Positions 40,401-48,613 of a DNA stretch of 64,000 nt are shown in pieces. Source of the DNA: Candidatus Cryosericum hinesii. GTDB lineage: Bacteria > Caldisericota > Caldisericia > Cryosericales > Cryosericaceae. How positions within the stretch are numbered: position 1 is the first letter of the stretch; every line of letters starts with the position of its first letter. Below the pieces are notes generated by a model that saw nothing but the letters and a program-made list of their open reading frames with translations, searched no databases and was not told the DNA's origin. The translations under genes were made by a program, and so were the position numbers. The DNA is taken from NCBI RefSeq assembly GCF_003570985.1, contig NZ_QXIW01000016.1, positions 5,895 to 69,894 of the forward strand. The letters are read 5' to 3'.

Positions 40401-41478
40401 GAATGTGGCCGGGATCAACATCGGGCTGTTCGGTGTCATAACGTCCGACCTTCCGACTATCGTTGCGCCGTCAAGTTTGACCGGTGTCGGTGTCGCGGAT
40501 CCAATAGCGACCGCGCAGAACCAGATTGTCGACCTGAAGGGACAGGGAGCACAGTACATCGTTGCTCTGAGCCACTGCGGGTACGAGAATGGCGGCGCTC
40601 CGCTGGACCCCGCTATCGCGGCAGGTGCCCCTGGCATTAACCTGATCATTGGTGGTCACTCTCATACTGTCCTGAAGGTAGAGGTCATGGTTGGCAAGAC
40701 CATGATAACTCAGACCGGCACTGCCGGCGCGTACGTTGGCAAGGAGGTCATCGATTTCACGACGTATCAGGGGAAGATCATCAGGCAGAACGTCTCGTAT
40801 GAACTTGTACCAACTGTAACTTCTGTTCCTGAAGACCCGGCCATCAAGGCTATCGTCGACGGCTATAACAACCAGTTGAAGAGCAAACTGAGTGTCGTCG
40901 TCGGCAAGGCTCTCGTAGCACTTGACGGCGAGCGCGCGGACGTTCGTACGAAGGAAACCAACCTCGGCAACTACGTCACCGACTGGATGCGCATCTCCAC
41001 GGGTGCGGACATAGCGTTCGAGGACGGCGGCAGTATTCGTGTCAGCGTTCCTGCCGGAGACGTCACAGTAGGCAGCATTTATGACGTGCTCCCGTTCGAC
41101 AACTTCCTAGAAGTCCTCGAGATCAAGGGTTCCACGCTCAAGACCGCCCTCGAGAATTCTGTCAGTGCCTATCCCGCCCAAGCCGGTGCGTTCGCTCAGG
41201 TGTCCGGATTCAGCTTCACGTTTGATCCGTCCAAACCAAAGGGTTCGCGCGTCGTCAGCATCACCAGGGACGGTAAGCCGATGGACATGGACGCCACGTA
41301 CAAGCTCTGCGTTCAGGATTACACAGCGCTCGGGGGGGATGGATATGCCATGCTCAAGGGGGAAAAGATCGTCTACAAGTCCAGCGAATGGAATCGGGAC
41401 GGTCTTGTCAACTACATCAAGGCAAACCCCGAGATCAACCCGACGGTCGAGGGTCGAATCACCGTCGTCACTCCATAA
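37444..41478 (+). CDS. Surface-anchored twin 5'-nucleotidase with S-layer homology domains
   Basis: This 1344-residue exported protein has a signal peptide (about 1-29, ending AMA) and two complete 5'-nucleotidase/2',3'-cyclic phosphodiesterase modules. Module 1 (about 33-530) has SDVHG, LLDNGDNQQG, GNHEFNYG and GHTHLS, then a 5'-nucleotidase C-terminal domain. Module 2 (about 860-1340) has NDFHGN, VDAGDAIQGA, GNHEWDYG and GGHSHTV, then its own C-terminal domain. S-layer homology-type repeats lie between them (about 560-660 and 810-860: FVPDSTATRGDLAAII, FVDVASNGWYARAI, LTRGELADMVVKM). The metal ligands of both modules look intact. It would hydrolyse extracellular nucleotides while bound to the cell wall. 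A strong terminator follows. It fits with uridine phosphorylase in nucleoside scavenging. Confidence 0.92.
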   Translation: MKKRLSVLLSVILILGLVFASFPFKVAMAATTVKITLLETSDVHGVIYPYDYFKDAPANGGFAKLSTLVKGVRADNPNTLLLDNGDNQQGTPLTYYFNKVDTTGPNPVIAAMNIMGYDAMTLGNHEFNYGLSIVDKARSESKFPWLSANIYKEDGTNYFTPYIVKTVAGVKVGILGLTTKNIPNWEVPANIKGLVFKDTVEEAQKWVKILKDTEKVDLVVLLAHEGFEKDIDTGKDLGTSIENQAYAIATAVPGIDVMLTGHTHLSIPGKTLNGVLVMQPKNAGVEICKADITMEQTATGWKVATKTGTNLPVTADTVADQAILDATKTQHETAVSYMKQPIGEATGDFPGATSRTGDSAIMDLIQKVQMKYANTDLSLAAMLPDPAPSFKKGPLTVRDMYSLYIYENTLFAITVTGQQIKDELEWSAKYFNTYTYNKTATTLVNSSVVGYNYDMLQGADYVIDTTKPAGQRISGLIYHGKPMDMTATYTLALNNYRAGGGGFLGFKGSPIVYQSSDEIRNLMIQYVKDTGKIDATVDNNWSLVPDYLNSQYRAAIDTLNRQSALSEFPTGAFVPDSTATRGDLAAIITGSYTAMDSRNHASSFVDVASNGWYARAIGTVQARKLMNGTSARTFAPDAPATTEQAVTALMRASGYGNDASKYDLCAQPLDKVPNLFRNTDGTWKWEALAADTKKNNGATINMRSGQSLGGVEMYAIALPVVPGMVVNGYPTGGDLKAFTMKNAKWLLDRTGYALGTWYNKGKTYIDVSTTIPWRDYAVTLGKEYDQISIFDLANFEEIPTGGTSGKSGRKPNMNLIISDWALPYVAFAESKGFITAEQATAPKHQLTRGELADMVVKMRFPTVVILQTNDFHGNLVPAIDANKNSVAGAAREATIINSMRSTFGKDHVLLVDAGDAIQGATIANMFQGKNVIEVYNAMGYDVATLGNHEWDYGQQVLKDRISEAKFDYVNANVTGVNLGWKSNVIKNVAGINIGLFGVITSDLPTIVAPSSLTGVGVADPIATAQNQIVDLKGQGAQYIVALSHCGYENGGAPLDPAIAAGAPGINLIIGGHSHTVLKVEVMVGKTMITQTGTAGAYVGKEVIDFTTYQGKIIRQNVSYELVPTVTSVPEDPAIKAIVDGYNNQLKSKLSVVVGKALVALDGERADVRTKETNLGNYVTDWMRISTGADIAFEDGGSIRVSVPAGDVTVGSIYDVLPFDNFLEVLEIKGSTLKTALENSVSAYPAQAGAFAQVSGFSFTFDPSKPKGSRVVSITRDGKPMDMDATYKLCVQDYTALGGDGYAMLKGEKIVYKSSEWNRDGLVNYIKANPEINPTVEGRITVVTP

Positions 41479-41501
41479 CAGATTATCGACTGATTCGTCA
41501 A

Positions 41502-41525
41502 GGGGGCCGGCAACTGCCGGCCCCC
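41502..41525 (+). terminator. Terminator of the surface nucleotidase gene
   Basis: A 10-bp GGGGGCCGGC/GCCGGCCCCC stem with a four-base loop is followed by TTGTGTTTG. Confidence 0.85.
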
Positions 41526-41575
41526 TTGTGTTTGACCGGTGTTGCACATCTGTCGAAAGAGGAGACAATCCATCC

Positions 41576-42454
41576 ATGAACACAGTGAAGACAATGACAC
41601 ATGAACAGCAGGAACGTCTTCGATCGGCTCTGACCGCGGGTGGTGGCATCGAGGACTCGGAGTTGCCTGCGGGGACGTACTTCCTGGCGAGGAGCGAGGG
41701 TTCGGCCGTGACTGCCTATCGAAGCGGCAAGGTCCTGTTTCAGGGGCACGATTGCGACAGACAGATTCGGCTCGCGGAAGGAATTCTGGCTCACGTCGGA
41801 TCAGAGAACAAGGGTCTCAAATTCCCGATCGTCGGAGGAGATGAATCCGGCAAGGGGGATCTATTCGGTCCACTTGTCGTTGCTGCGTTTGGGGTTCGCA
41901 ACGAGTCAGAGAGACGAGAGGTCGTGCGCGTCGGAGCACGCGACTGCAAGCTCATGACAGATGGTGAAGTGCGTACCGTCGCCAGAAGATTGGGCGGTGT
42001 CGGCGTATCGGGCGTTCGTATCCTTATGCCCGATGAGTACAACGCACAGTATGCTCGCGTGCGCAACGTCAATATCCTGCTCAACGAAATCTACGCAGGG
42101 TTGCTGCTCGAATTGGCGACTGCGTGCAAGGCTCAGACAGTGATCCTTGACAAGTACGGTGGACGGGCGATGGCGCTCTGGAAAACTCCGCAAAGCTTTC
42201 GCTTCGTGGTGGAGACTCATGCGGAACGGTATCCTGAAGTAGCCGCCGCTTCCGTTCTTGCCAGGGCGGCATTTCTCGACGGTCTCGAGCGGACAGCAAG
42301 GGACAGCGGGATTACACGGCTTCCCAAAGGAGCTTCGATGGAAGCCCAGGCGTTCATGCGGCGCCTGGCCTCAGACAAGGGCAAGAACGTGCTTCGATCG
42401 ATCGCAAAGGTGAATTTCGCTCCCGTGAAGGAGTGCCTCGAAAGTCTGTTCTAG
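41576..42454 (+). CDS. rnhC: Ribonuclease HIII
   Basis: This 292-residue enzyme cleaves RNA in RNA-DNA hybrids. The RNase H fold starts with the signature GGDESGKGDLFGPLVVAA; its D-E pair plus later acidic residues (ILDKYGG; ETHAERYPEVAAASVLAR) form the metal site. An N-terminal domain of about 80 residues matches the TBP-like substrate-binding domain of RNase HIII, which separates it from RNase HII. I chose the ATG at 41576, with GGAG eleven bases before; an ATG six codons later is possible. A longer frame upstream overlaps the nucleotidase gene and is not real. Confidence 0.9.
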   Translation: MNTVKTMTHEQQERLRSALTAGGGIEDSELPAGTYFLARSEGSAVTAYRSGKVLFQGHDCDRQIRLAEGILAHVGSENKGLKFPIVGGDESGKGDLFGPLVVAAFGVRNESERREVVRVGARDCKLMTDGEVRTVARRLGGVGVSGVRILMPDEYNAQYARVRNVNILLNEIYAGLLLELATACKAQTVILDKYGGRAMALWKTPQSFRFVVETHAERYPEVAAASVLARAAFLDGLERTARDSGITRLPKGASMEAQAFMRRLASDKGKNVLRSIAKVNFAPVKECLESLF

Positions 42455-42478
42455 ACGAGGCCAGTGATTATCATCTGG

Positions 42479-42506
42479 TTGACAACACGACCCGGCGACG
42501 TAGTAT
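42479..42506 (+). promoter_or_regulatory. Promoter of ileS
   Basis: TTGACA (42479-42484) and TAGTAT (42501-42506) are 16 bases apart. The roughly 40-base leader contains GAGGAG and no T-box structure. Confidence 0.55.
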
Positions 42507-42551
42507 ATATGCTGATTTCCGCAGTGAAACCTTCAGACGAGGAGACGTCTC

Positions 42552-45500
42552 ATGTTTAAACCCGTACTGCCTGCCGACAAGGTTGTCGAGCAGGAGGTGG
42601 CCACCATCCAGTTCTGGGAAACCAGTCATGTCTTCGAGAGGTCGCTCGAACTAAGCAAGGACAAGGAGCGCTTCGTGTTTTTCGAAGGGCCACCGACCGC
42701 TAATGGGAGACCTGGCGTGCATCATGGCCTGGCCCGGGTTTTCAAGGACACGGTCCTGAGATACAAGGCAGGTACGGGTTACTACGTTCCTCGCAAGGGT
42801 GGTTGGGACTGTCAGGGACTGCCGGTAGAGATCGAGGTCGAGAAACGGCTTCACATCAGTGGCAAGCAGCAGATCGAGGAATATGGGGTCGAAGCGTTCG
42901 TGCGGGAGTGCAAGAGCAGCGTTTTCACGTATAAAGCAGAGTGGGAGAAGATGACCAGCCGCATCGGTTTCTGGCTGGATACCGAACATGCGTACGCGAC
43001 CTATACCAACGACTACATCGAATCGGTGTGGCATATCCTGAAAACCTTCTACGACAAGGGGTTGCTGTACCAGGGACACAAGGTCGTGCCCTACTGTCCG
43101 CGCTGTGGGACGGCTCTCTCGATGCACGAGGTCGCGCAAGGCTACAAGAAGGTCACCGAGGAGACAGTTTTCGTCAAGTTCACGCTGGCGTCAGAGGGAC
43201 TGAAGGGTGTCAAGGCGCTGGTCTGGACGACGACGCCATGGACTCTGCCGAGCAACGTCGCGCTTGCAGTCAACCCGAACGTCCAGTACTCGGTCGTCGA
43301 ACTGGAAGGTGAACGGTATCTGCTGGCGTCTGCGCGGCTGGCCGCCGTGTTTGGCCATGACGCGGAGCACGTGACGCTCGTGCGCACATATCTCGGAAGT
43401 GAGCTTGCGGGGGTTCGATATGAGCGACTCTACGACTATGCCAGTCTCGAGCCTGATGAGGCGGCGCGTGGTTGGCGCATTGTCACCGCAGACTACGTAA
43501 CGACGTCGGACGGCACAGGCATCGTTCATCTGGCGCCTGCGTTTGGTGAAGATGATCTCAACGTTGGACTCAAGGAAGGACTCCCGTTTGTCCAGCTTGT
43601 AGACCTCGCCGGCAAGTTTACGGCTGAAGTGACACCATGGGCCGGCAAGGACGCCAAGGGAAGCGACCCGGATATCCGGCGTCAGCTCAAGGCCGACGGG
43701 AAGCTGTTCAAGACGGAGAGGATCGAACACGACTATCCCTTCTGCTGGCGATGCGACACACCTCTTCTCTACTACGCCAAGGACTCGTGGTTCGTCCGCA
43801 CTACGGAGTTCAAGGACCAGATGGTTGCGAACAATCAGGAGATCACCTGGTACCCCGACCACATCAAGGACGGGCGATTTGGCAACTGGCTGGAGAACAT
43901 CAAGGACTGGGCACTATCCCGCGAACGCTACTGGGGAACTCCATTGCCCATCTGGGTCTGCGATTCCTGTGGACACCAGCATGCGGTAGGTTCCATTGCT
44001 GAACTCAACGAGATGGCTGTTAACCCGGATCCCGAGGTCGAGCTGCATCGCCCCTATGTGGACAAGATCGAACTGCGGTGTCCGGTATGCGGTAGCACTA
44101 TGCACCGTGTCCCAGAAGTCATCGACGTCTGGTTCGACTCTGGTTCGATGCCGTATGCACAGTGGCACTATCCATTTGAGAACCAGGACGAGTTCGCAAA
44201 GATGTATCCAGCTGACTTCATCTCTGAAGGAATCGATCAGACGCGTGGGTGGTTCTACACGCTTCACGCTATCTCGACTGCCCTCAACGACAGACCGGCA
44301 TTCAAGCGGTGCATGGTGCTCGAACTGATTCTGGACGAGAAGGGCCACAAGATGAGCAAGCATCTCGGTAATGTCATCGACCCATGGACTATTCTCGACA
44401 AACAGGGGGCGGATGCGTTCCGATGGTCTCTCTACACGAGCACTCCGCCCTGGTACCCGAGGCGATTCGGACCGAATGTGGTTGCCGACGCTCTCAAGAA
44501 CTTCATCATCCCGCTTCGTAACGTCTACAGTTTCTTCGTGCTGTACGCGAATATTGATCACTTCGATCCGAATGTGGCCCAGCTGCCGTTTGACAAGCGG
44601 CCGGAGCTGGACCGGTGGCTTCTGAGTCGGTTCCAGGTGCTCGTTCGGGACGTGCGTGCAGACATGGAGGCGTATGACATCAATCCGGCGACGAAGCGCA
44701 TCCAGGCTTTTGTCGAGGAGTTGAGCAACTGGTACGTGCGACTGAGCAGGCGGCGTTTCTGGCGAAGTGAAAACGATACCGACAAACTGTCGGCGTACGA
44801 GACGCTCTACAGGGTCCTGGTCGACCTAGCCAGACTACTGACACCGTTCACGCCCTTCATGTCGGAGGAGATCTACCAGAACCTGGTTCGGTCGGACAAC
44901 AGTGAAGCCTCGCTTTCCGTGCACTTCCTCGACCTGCCGGAATTTGACAGATCCATGTTTGACCCACAGCTGCCAGGCGCGATGCAGGTGGTCATGGACG
45001 TCGTGTCGCTGGGAAGGTCAGCCAGGAAGCAGGCGGGCGTCAAGACCAGGCAGCCATTGGGCGCAGTGACCGTTTACGTCCATGACGGGCTGGCTCACGA
45101 GGCGCTGATTTCGCATGCCGATATCATCCGCGATGAACTGAACGTCAAGTCTATTGTCGAAGCGAGTCACGTTGCGGATATTGCGGAGTTCACACTCCGG
45201 CCTAACCTGCCCGTACTCGGCAGGAGGGCCGGAACATCGATCCCCGCCATCCAGAGGGCACTGGCCACAGATGCAGAGAGAGTCTATGTTGAGCTTGAGA
45301 CCACTGGCCAAGCTTCTTTGGATCTGGACGGAACGGCATTCCTGCTGACGAAGGATGACGTCATCAGCGCGGTCTCAGGGAAAGGTGGATTGTTTGCAGC
45401 GTCGGCGGCGAACATTGTCGTAGCGGTCGATCCTGCCGTCACACCGGAGTTGCGAGCTGAGTGGTACGTGCGCGAGGTCGAGCACTTTGTTCAGGGACAG

Positions 45501-45713
45501 CGCAAGGACAAAGGCTATCAGGTGACGGATCGTATACGACTTGCTTTGACGTGTACCGATGCTGCAGTCACGGCCGCACTTACCGCTGCGGCGCAGGACG
45601 TGGCCCGGGAAGTCCTCGCAAACGAGGTAACGGTGGTCACTGGCCCGGTCGAGGACAGCGCCGAGGCCCTGGAACTTGAAGGTTCGAAAGTAGCGTGTCG
45701 ACTGGAACAGTAA
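42552..45713 (+). CDS. ileS: Isoleucyl-tRNA synthetase, long type
   Basis: This 1053-residue class I synthetase has the HIGH-equivalent PTANGRPGVHHGL near residue 47 and the KMSKS-equivalent GHKMSKHLGN near residue 600. The CP1 editing domain includes LVWTTTPWTLPSNVALAVNP. Length, the G-x-P-G-x-H-H-G form and the long C-terminal part (with a DUF5915-like end) match the long, type 2 group of bacterial IleRS; mupirocin resistance is known in that group but is not shown here. Zinc-type cysteine pairs occur (CPRCG, CDSCG, CPVCGS). It ends 52 bases from the convergent MoeB/ThiF-like gene. Confidence 0.95.
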   Translation: MFKPVLPADKVVEQEVATIQFWETSHVFERSLELSKDKERFVFFEGPPTANGRPGVHHGLARVFKDTVLRYKAGTGYYVPRKGGWDCQGLPVEIEVEKRLHISGKQQIEEYGVEAFVRECKSSVFTYKAEWEKMTSRIGFWLDTEHAYATYTNDYIESVWHILKTFYDKGLLYQGHKVVPYCPRCGTALSMHEVAQGYKKVTEETVFVKFTLASEGLKGVKALVWTTTPWTLPSNVALAVNPNVQYSVVELEGERYLLASARLAAVFGHDAEHVTLVRTYLGSELAGVRYERLYDYASLEPDEAARGWRIVTADYVTTSDGTGIVHLAPAFGEDDLNVGLKEGLPFVQLVDLAGKFTAEVTPWAGKDAKGSDPDIRRQLKADGKLFKTERIEHDYPFCWRCDTPLLYYAKDSWFVRTTEFKDQMVANNQEITWYPDHIKDGRFGNWLENIKDWALSRERYWGTPLPIWVCDSCGHQHAVGSIAELNEMAVNPDPEVELHRPYVDKIELRCPVCGSTMHRVPEVIDVWFDSGSMPYAQWHYPFENQDEFAKMYPADFISEGIDQTRGWFYTLHAISTALNDRPAFKRCMVLELILDEKGHKMSKHLGNVIDPWTILDKQGADAFRWSLYTSTPPWYPRRFGPNVVADALKNFIIPLRNVYSFFVLYANIDHFDPNVAQLPFDKRPELDRWLLSRFQVLVRDVRADMEAYDINPATKRIQAFVEELSNWYVRLSRRRFWRSENDTDKLSAYETLYRVLVDLARLLTPFTPFMSEEIYQNLVRSDNSEASLSVHFLDLPEFDRSMFDPQLPGAMQVVMDVVSLGRSARKQAGVKTRQPLGAVTVYVHDGLAHEALISHADIIRDELNVKSIVEASHVADIAEFTLRPNLPVLGRRAGTSIPAIQRALATDAERVYVELETTGQASLDLDGTAFLLTKDDVISAVSGKGGLFAASAANIVVAVDPAVTPELRAEWYVREVEHFVQGQRKDKGYQVTDRIRLALTCTDAAVTAALTAAAQDVAREVLANEVTVVTGPVEDSAEALELEGSKVACRLEQ

Positions 45714-45765
45714 GGGCGTTCCGGCAGTAGCAACGCATTCACTTTCCTGGTAGAGTCTCCTGTCT

Positions 45766-46599
45766 TCAGCAGGAACTCTGCCGGGGATCTATTTTCATCG
45801 AGAACAACTCGGTTATGGTTGGTTGGTCACCACACACTCGGCACTGATGGTCACGTTCAAGTGGCACGAGCTCGAAGCGATTGTCCTCTCCATCCATGAG
45901 CAGCAGCTTGCCGGCCAGCCAGTCTCCACAACCCACAATGTACTTGAGCACGTTCTGTGCAACGATGGAACCGATGATGCCGGGAGTGGTGCCGAGAATG
46001 CCGCGAGCTCTCTCCTCGCGTGCCATCGCAGCAGTAGGAGACTTTGGGTACAGGCAACGGAAACAGGCTGTCGTTCGCGGGATGACCGTGAATGCCATTC
46101 CGTGGAGGTTGCTTACCGCACCGACAAACAGCGGCTTGCCAAAAAGAACAGCAGCGTCGGAAACGAGATATCGCGTGCTGTAGTTGTCTGTGGCATCGAC
46201 GACCATGTCGTAGGCGCTGAAAAGAGCATAGGCGTTGTCTGGATCCAGTCGACTGGGATAGGCCTCGACATGTATTTCCGGGTTCAGAGCCACCAACCGT
46301 TCCTTTGCGACAAGAGCCTTGGGTTGGCCGATGTCTCCCGTGGAATAGAGCACCTGCCGATTCAAATTGGACAAGCTCACGGTGTCTCCGTCGACCATTC
46401 CTATCGTACCCACTCCAGCGGCAGCGAGGCACAGCAGGATCGGGGAGCCGAGTCCTCCGGCTCCCACGACCAGAACAGACGCTTTTGCCAGCTTCCCCTG
46501 TCCCCGAGGGCCGACCTGTTTCATCCATAGTTGACGTTCATAGCGACCTCCGTCGGGAACCCCGCACGACGACGCCCGCACGTGTTTCGATGAAGTCAT
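45766..46599 (-). CDS. MoeB/ThiF/HesA-family adenylyltransferase (E1-like)
   Basis: This 277-residue protein adenylates the C-terminal glycine of a ubiquitin-fold sulfur carrier. It has the ATP site VVGAGGLGSP (44-53), DGDTVSLSNLNRQ (70-82), DATDN and two zinc pairs (C179/C182, C253/C256). The cysteine that forms the acyl-disulfide in ThiF is absent from the ARGILGTTPGIIG segment, so it resembles MoeB more. A likely partner is the MoaD-like carrier at 4.1 kb, the only one seen here. The start ATG at 46599 follows GGAGG and overlaps the stop of the carotenoid oxygenase (ATGA), an unusual partnership. The longer frame to 47337 is an artefact. Confidence 0.88.
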   Translation of the reverse strand: MTSSKHVRASSCGVPDGGRYERQLWMKQVGPRGQGKLAKASVLVVGAGGLGSPILLCLAAAGVGTIGMVDGDTVSLSNLNRQVLYSTGDIGQPKALVAKERLVALNPEIHVEAYPSRLDPDNAYALFSAYDMVVDATDNYSTRYLVSDAAVLFGKPLFVGAVSNLHGMAFTVIPRTTACFRCLYPKSPTAAMAREERARGILGTTPGIIGSIVAQNVLKYIVGCGDWLAGKLLLMDGEDNRFELVPLERDHQCRVCGDQPTITELFSMKIDPRQSSC

Positions 46600-47996
46600 G
46601 TTGTTGCCTCCTCCGATACAAAGAGTGCATGCAGTCCGAACGGTAGTGCGCAGGGAAGCCATGCGCGCGCTTGTTCGGTCATTGTTGCAGCATCCAGAAT
46701 CAGGGCAAATGAACGTTTTGCCAGAACATCGAGCACGATAGCCAGTAGCCAGCCTTCTCCTTCTGGGCCGTCCGTGGTCGCGGGAACAAAAATGGGAGCA
46801 CCGGGGAAACAGTTGTCGGACGACCAGGCGATGAATCGGCCGGTCGTCACGTCGGAACGGCACAACCGGTCGATCGGCTCGCCTGTTCTCGTTGGCCCCG
46901 CCGCGAACAGGATGGTGTGTGGGCGCATTGAGAATCTGACGTCTATTGTGCAGAACTCTCCTGGTGGGCACCTCAGTGGTGAGCAAAGGACTCGCTTGTG
47001 CTCCAGGTCGATGATGAGGCGGGTCGCCAGCGGAGCGGGAAAGTCGCCTGCAGGAACCTCTCCATGGTCGAAAGCCAGAGAGTCGAGGATGCTCGGATCC
47101 GGGTAGGCCGCAAGATCGACGATGATCTGATCTCCGTCGTCCCAGGCATTGATATGGTGAAGTGCGAACAGTGGGCGTGTGGAAAGTGTCGCCTTCAATG
47201 CACCGGTCCTCCGGTCGACGACCAGGACCCTGCTTCCTTGTCCCGCATCCCAGACATAATTTCGCAGATATGGACGTCTGGATGAACTCAGCGAGCGCGG
47301 ATATGCCGTGAAGGGCCCTTCGATGAGAATGACCCATCGTGGCGTCACACTGAAGGAGTGCATGTATCCAAGGCGCGAAGACGGGATAGCACAGAGGCGT
47401 CGCGTTCTTCCTTCAGGACTGGTGACTGTAATGACGTATCCAGCAGGATCCCTATTGCAGAGCGACAGGTCGAAGCGCTCTCCGGTGAGCTGGTCGAAGA
47501 CGGGGTGTGGCGAGGAGGCACAGCATCTGTGCAGGTGTGCCCATCGCCTTGTGCGTATTGTCGCCAGCGTTGCGGGATCGATCAAGATGCTCTGTGGCGT
47601 ATCGCCGAGAGCCTCGAGCTCGTGTCTCCAATGAGTGATGTTCATGTTGGCGTTGTCGTCGGAAAGATGACTGCACCGGTGGATGGACTGGGAGTCGAAA
47701 CCGCCAGCCGGCACGGCGTCTTTCGTCAGAGCCCGACGATACCAGGAACTTGCAAGAAAGCGGTTGCTGCAGGTGGCGCCGTGTGATCCAAAAGTTACTG
47801 ATGAGAGGAAGGCAAAGCCATCCAGCCAATGTCCAACACAGTGACCCCCAATCTGGAACCTGCCAGGGCCGATTCTGTACATGGTGCCGACAAGGCCGGG
47901 AGGAACAATTCCCGTAACGCTGAGGGGTACGCTGGACACTTCATCGAGAAGCGAAGTGAAACCAATGCTGTATCTGGGAGCAGATCCTGGGTTCAT
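46596..47996 (-). CDS. Carotenoid cleavage oxygenase (RPE65/ACO family)
   Basis: This 466-residue protein fits the seven-bladed propeller carotenoid oxygenases, non-heme iron enzymes that split carotenoids or apocarotenals, often to retinal. It has the N-terminal MYRIGPGRFQIGG and HWLDGFAFLSSVTF. Four candidate iron histidines are H164 (SPHPVFD), H213 (YMHSFSVTP), H280/H281 (FALHHINAW) and H456 (PFGLHALFV), each in the right family context. GEGWLLAIVLDVLAKRSFALILDA matches the last blade. It needs O2, which contrasts with the anaerobic enzymes nearby. With a heliorhodopsin 36 kb away, retinal synthesis is the obvious candidate role, but the substrate is not proven. It is cysteine-rich for the family. 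No Shine-Dalgarno is clear; its stop is coupled to the MoeB-like gene. Confidence 0.88.
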   Translation of the reverse strand: MNPGSAPRYSIGFTSLLDEVSSVPLSVTGIVPPGLVGTMYRIGPGRFQIGGHCVGHWLDGFAFLSSVTFGSHGATCSNRFLASSWYRRALTKDAVPAGGFDSQSIHRCSHLSDDNANMNITHWRHELEALGDTPQSILIDPATLATIRTRRWAHLHRCCASSPHPVFDQLTGERFDLSLCNRDPAGYVITVTSPEGRTRRLCAIPSSRLGYMHSFSVTPRWVILIEGPFTAYPRSLSSSRRPYLRNYVWDAGQGSRVLVVDRRTGALKATLSTRPLFALHHINAWDDGDQIIVDLAAYPDPSILDSLAFDHGEVPAGDFPAPLATRLIIDLEHKRVLCSPLRCPPGEFCTIDVRFSMRPHTILFAAGPTRTGEPIDRLCRSDVTTGRFIAWSSDNCFPGAPIFVPATTDGPEGEGWLLAIVLDVLAKRSFALILDAATMTEQARAWLPCALPFGLHALFVSEEATT

Positions 47997-48057
47997 GGCC
48001 GCTCGATAGCACGGAGAAATGTGCGAAATGACGATAACTCCAGCATCTGTCTAATGC

Positions 48058-48148
48058 TGGCGGAGAGGGTGGGATTTGAACCCACGAACGAGGGAACCCC
48101 GTCACCTGCTTTCGAGGCAGGCGCTTTCAACCGCTCAGCCACCTCTCC
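48058..48148 (-). tRNA. tRNA-Ser (anticodon CGA)
   Basis: A 91-base class II tRNA with acceptor GGAGAGG/CCTCTCC, anticodon loop CTCGAAA (CGA, reads UCG), long variable arm, G discriminator and encoded CCA. Its first 14 bases are also the last codons and stop of tadA. Confidence 0.95.
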
Positions 48149-48605
48149 GTTTGGACCTGATACGTGCAAAGAACTGCTGCAGGACAGCTTCGGCATCAGC
48201 GCGCAACAAACCAGAAACCACCTCCGGAGCATATCCAAAGATAGGCCGTGTAAGCATGTTGCCATTGCTGCCGACTGCTCCATTGTCGAAATCGTACGCT
48301 GAGAAAACCACCCGCTGTACCCTCGCAAGAGCTATTGCGCCAGCACACATCGGACACGGCTCGAGAGTAACGTACAGGACGCATCCGTCCAAACGCCAAT
48401 CTTGCAGACGCTCGGCACTGGAGCGCAACGCGAGCATCTCGGCATGTGCCGTTGGGTCCTTGGCGCTCTCTCGCGTGTTATGTGCAGAAGCAAGCAATTC
48501 ACCAGCCCTTGTAACAACACATCCCACAGGGATCTCTCCTTCATCAAGGGCACGCCTGGCCTCATCAAGCGCAAGAAGCATGCAATCAACATCAGTGAGA
48601 GCCAT
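48135..48605 (-). CDS. tadA: tRNA-specific adenosine deaminase
   Basis: This 156-residue zinc enzyme deaminates the wobble adenosine of tRNA-Arg(ACG) to inosine. The zinc and catalytic residues are H54-A-E56 and P83-C84-P-M-C87 (LEPCPMCAGA). The N-terminal EIPVGCVVT is conserved. It starts only eight bases after the 3' CCA of tRNA-Arg(ACG), its known substrate, on the same strand, with no Shine-Dalgarno. Its final codons overlap the 5' end of tRNA-Ser(CGA) by 14 bases. Both neighbours are tRNAs to be cut out, so processing would define and perhaps destroy the tadA mRNA. Confidence 0.95.
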   Translation of the reverse strand: MALTDVDCMLLALDEARRALDEGEIPVGCVVTRAGELLASAHNTRESAKDPTAHAEMLALRSSAERLQDWRLDGCVLYVTLEPCPMCAGAIALARVQRVVFSAYDFDNGAVGSNGNMLTRPIFGYAPEVVSGLLRADAEAVLQQFFARIRSKRRGG

Positions 48606-48613
48606 GTCAGGAC

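Noticed and set aside
42507-42551. T-box upstream of ileS
   Set aside because: The leader is about 40 bases, too short for a T-box, and lacks the T-box core sequence.
46600-47337. N-terminal extension of the MoeB/ThiF-like protein
   Set aside because: It is the carotenoid oxygenase gene read in another frame; the ATG at 46599 has GGAGG and is coupled to the oxygenase stop.
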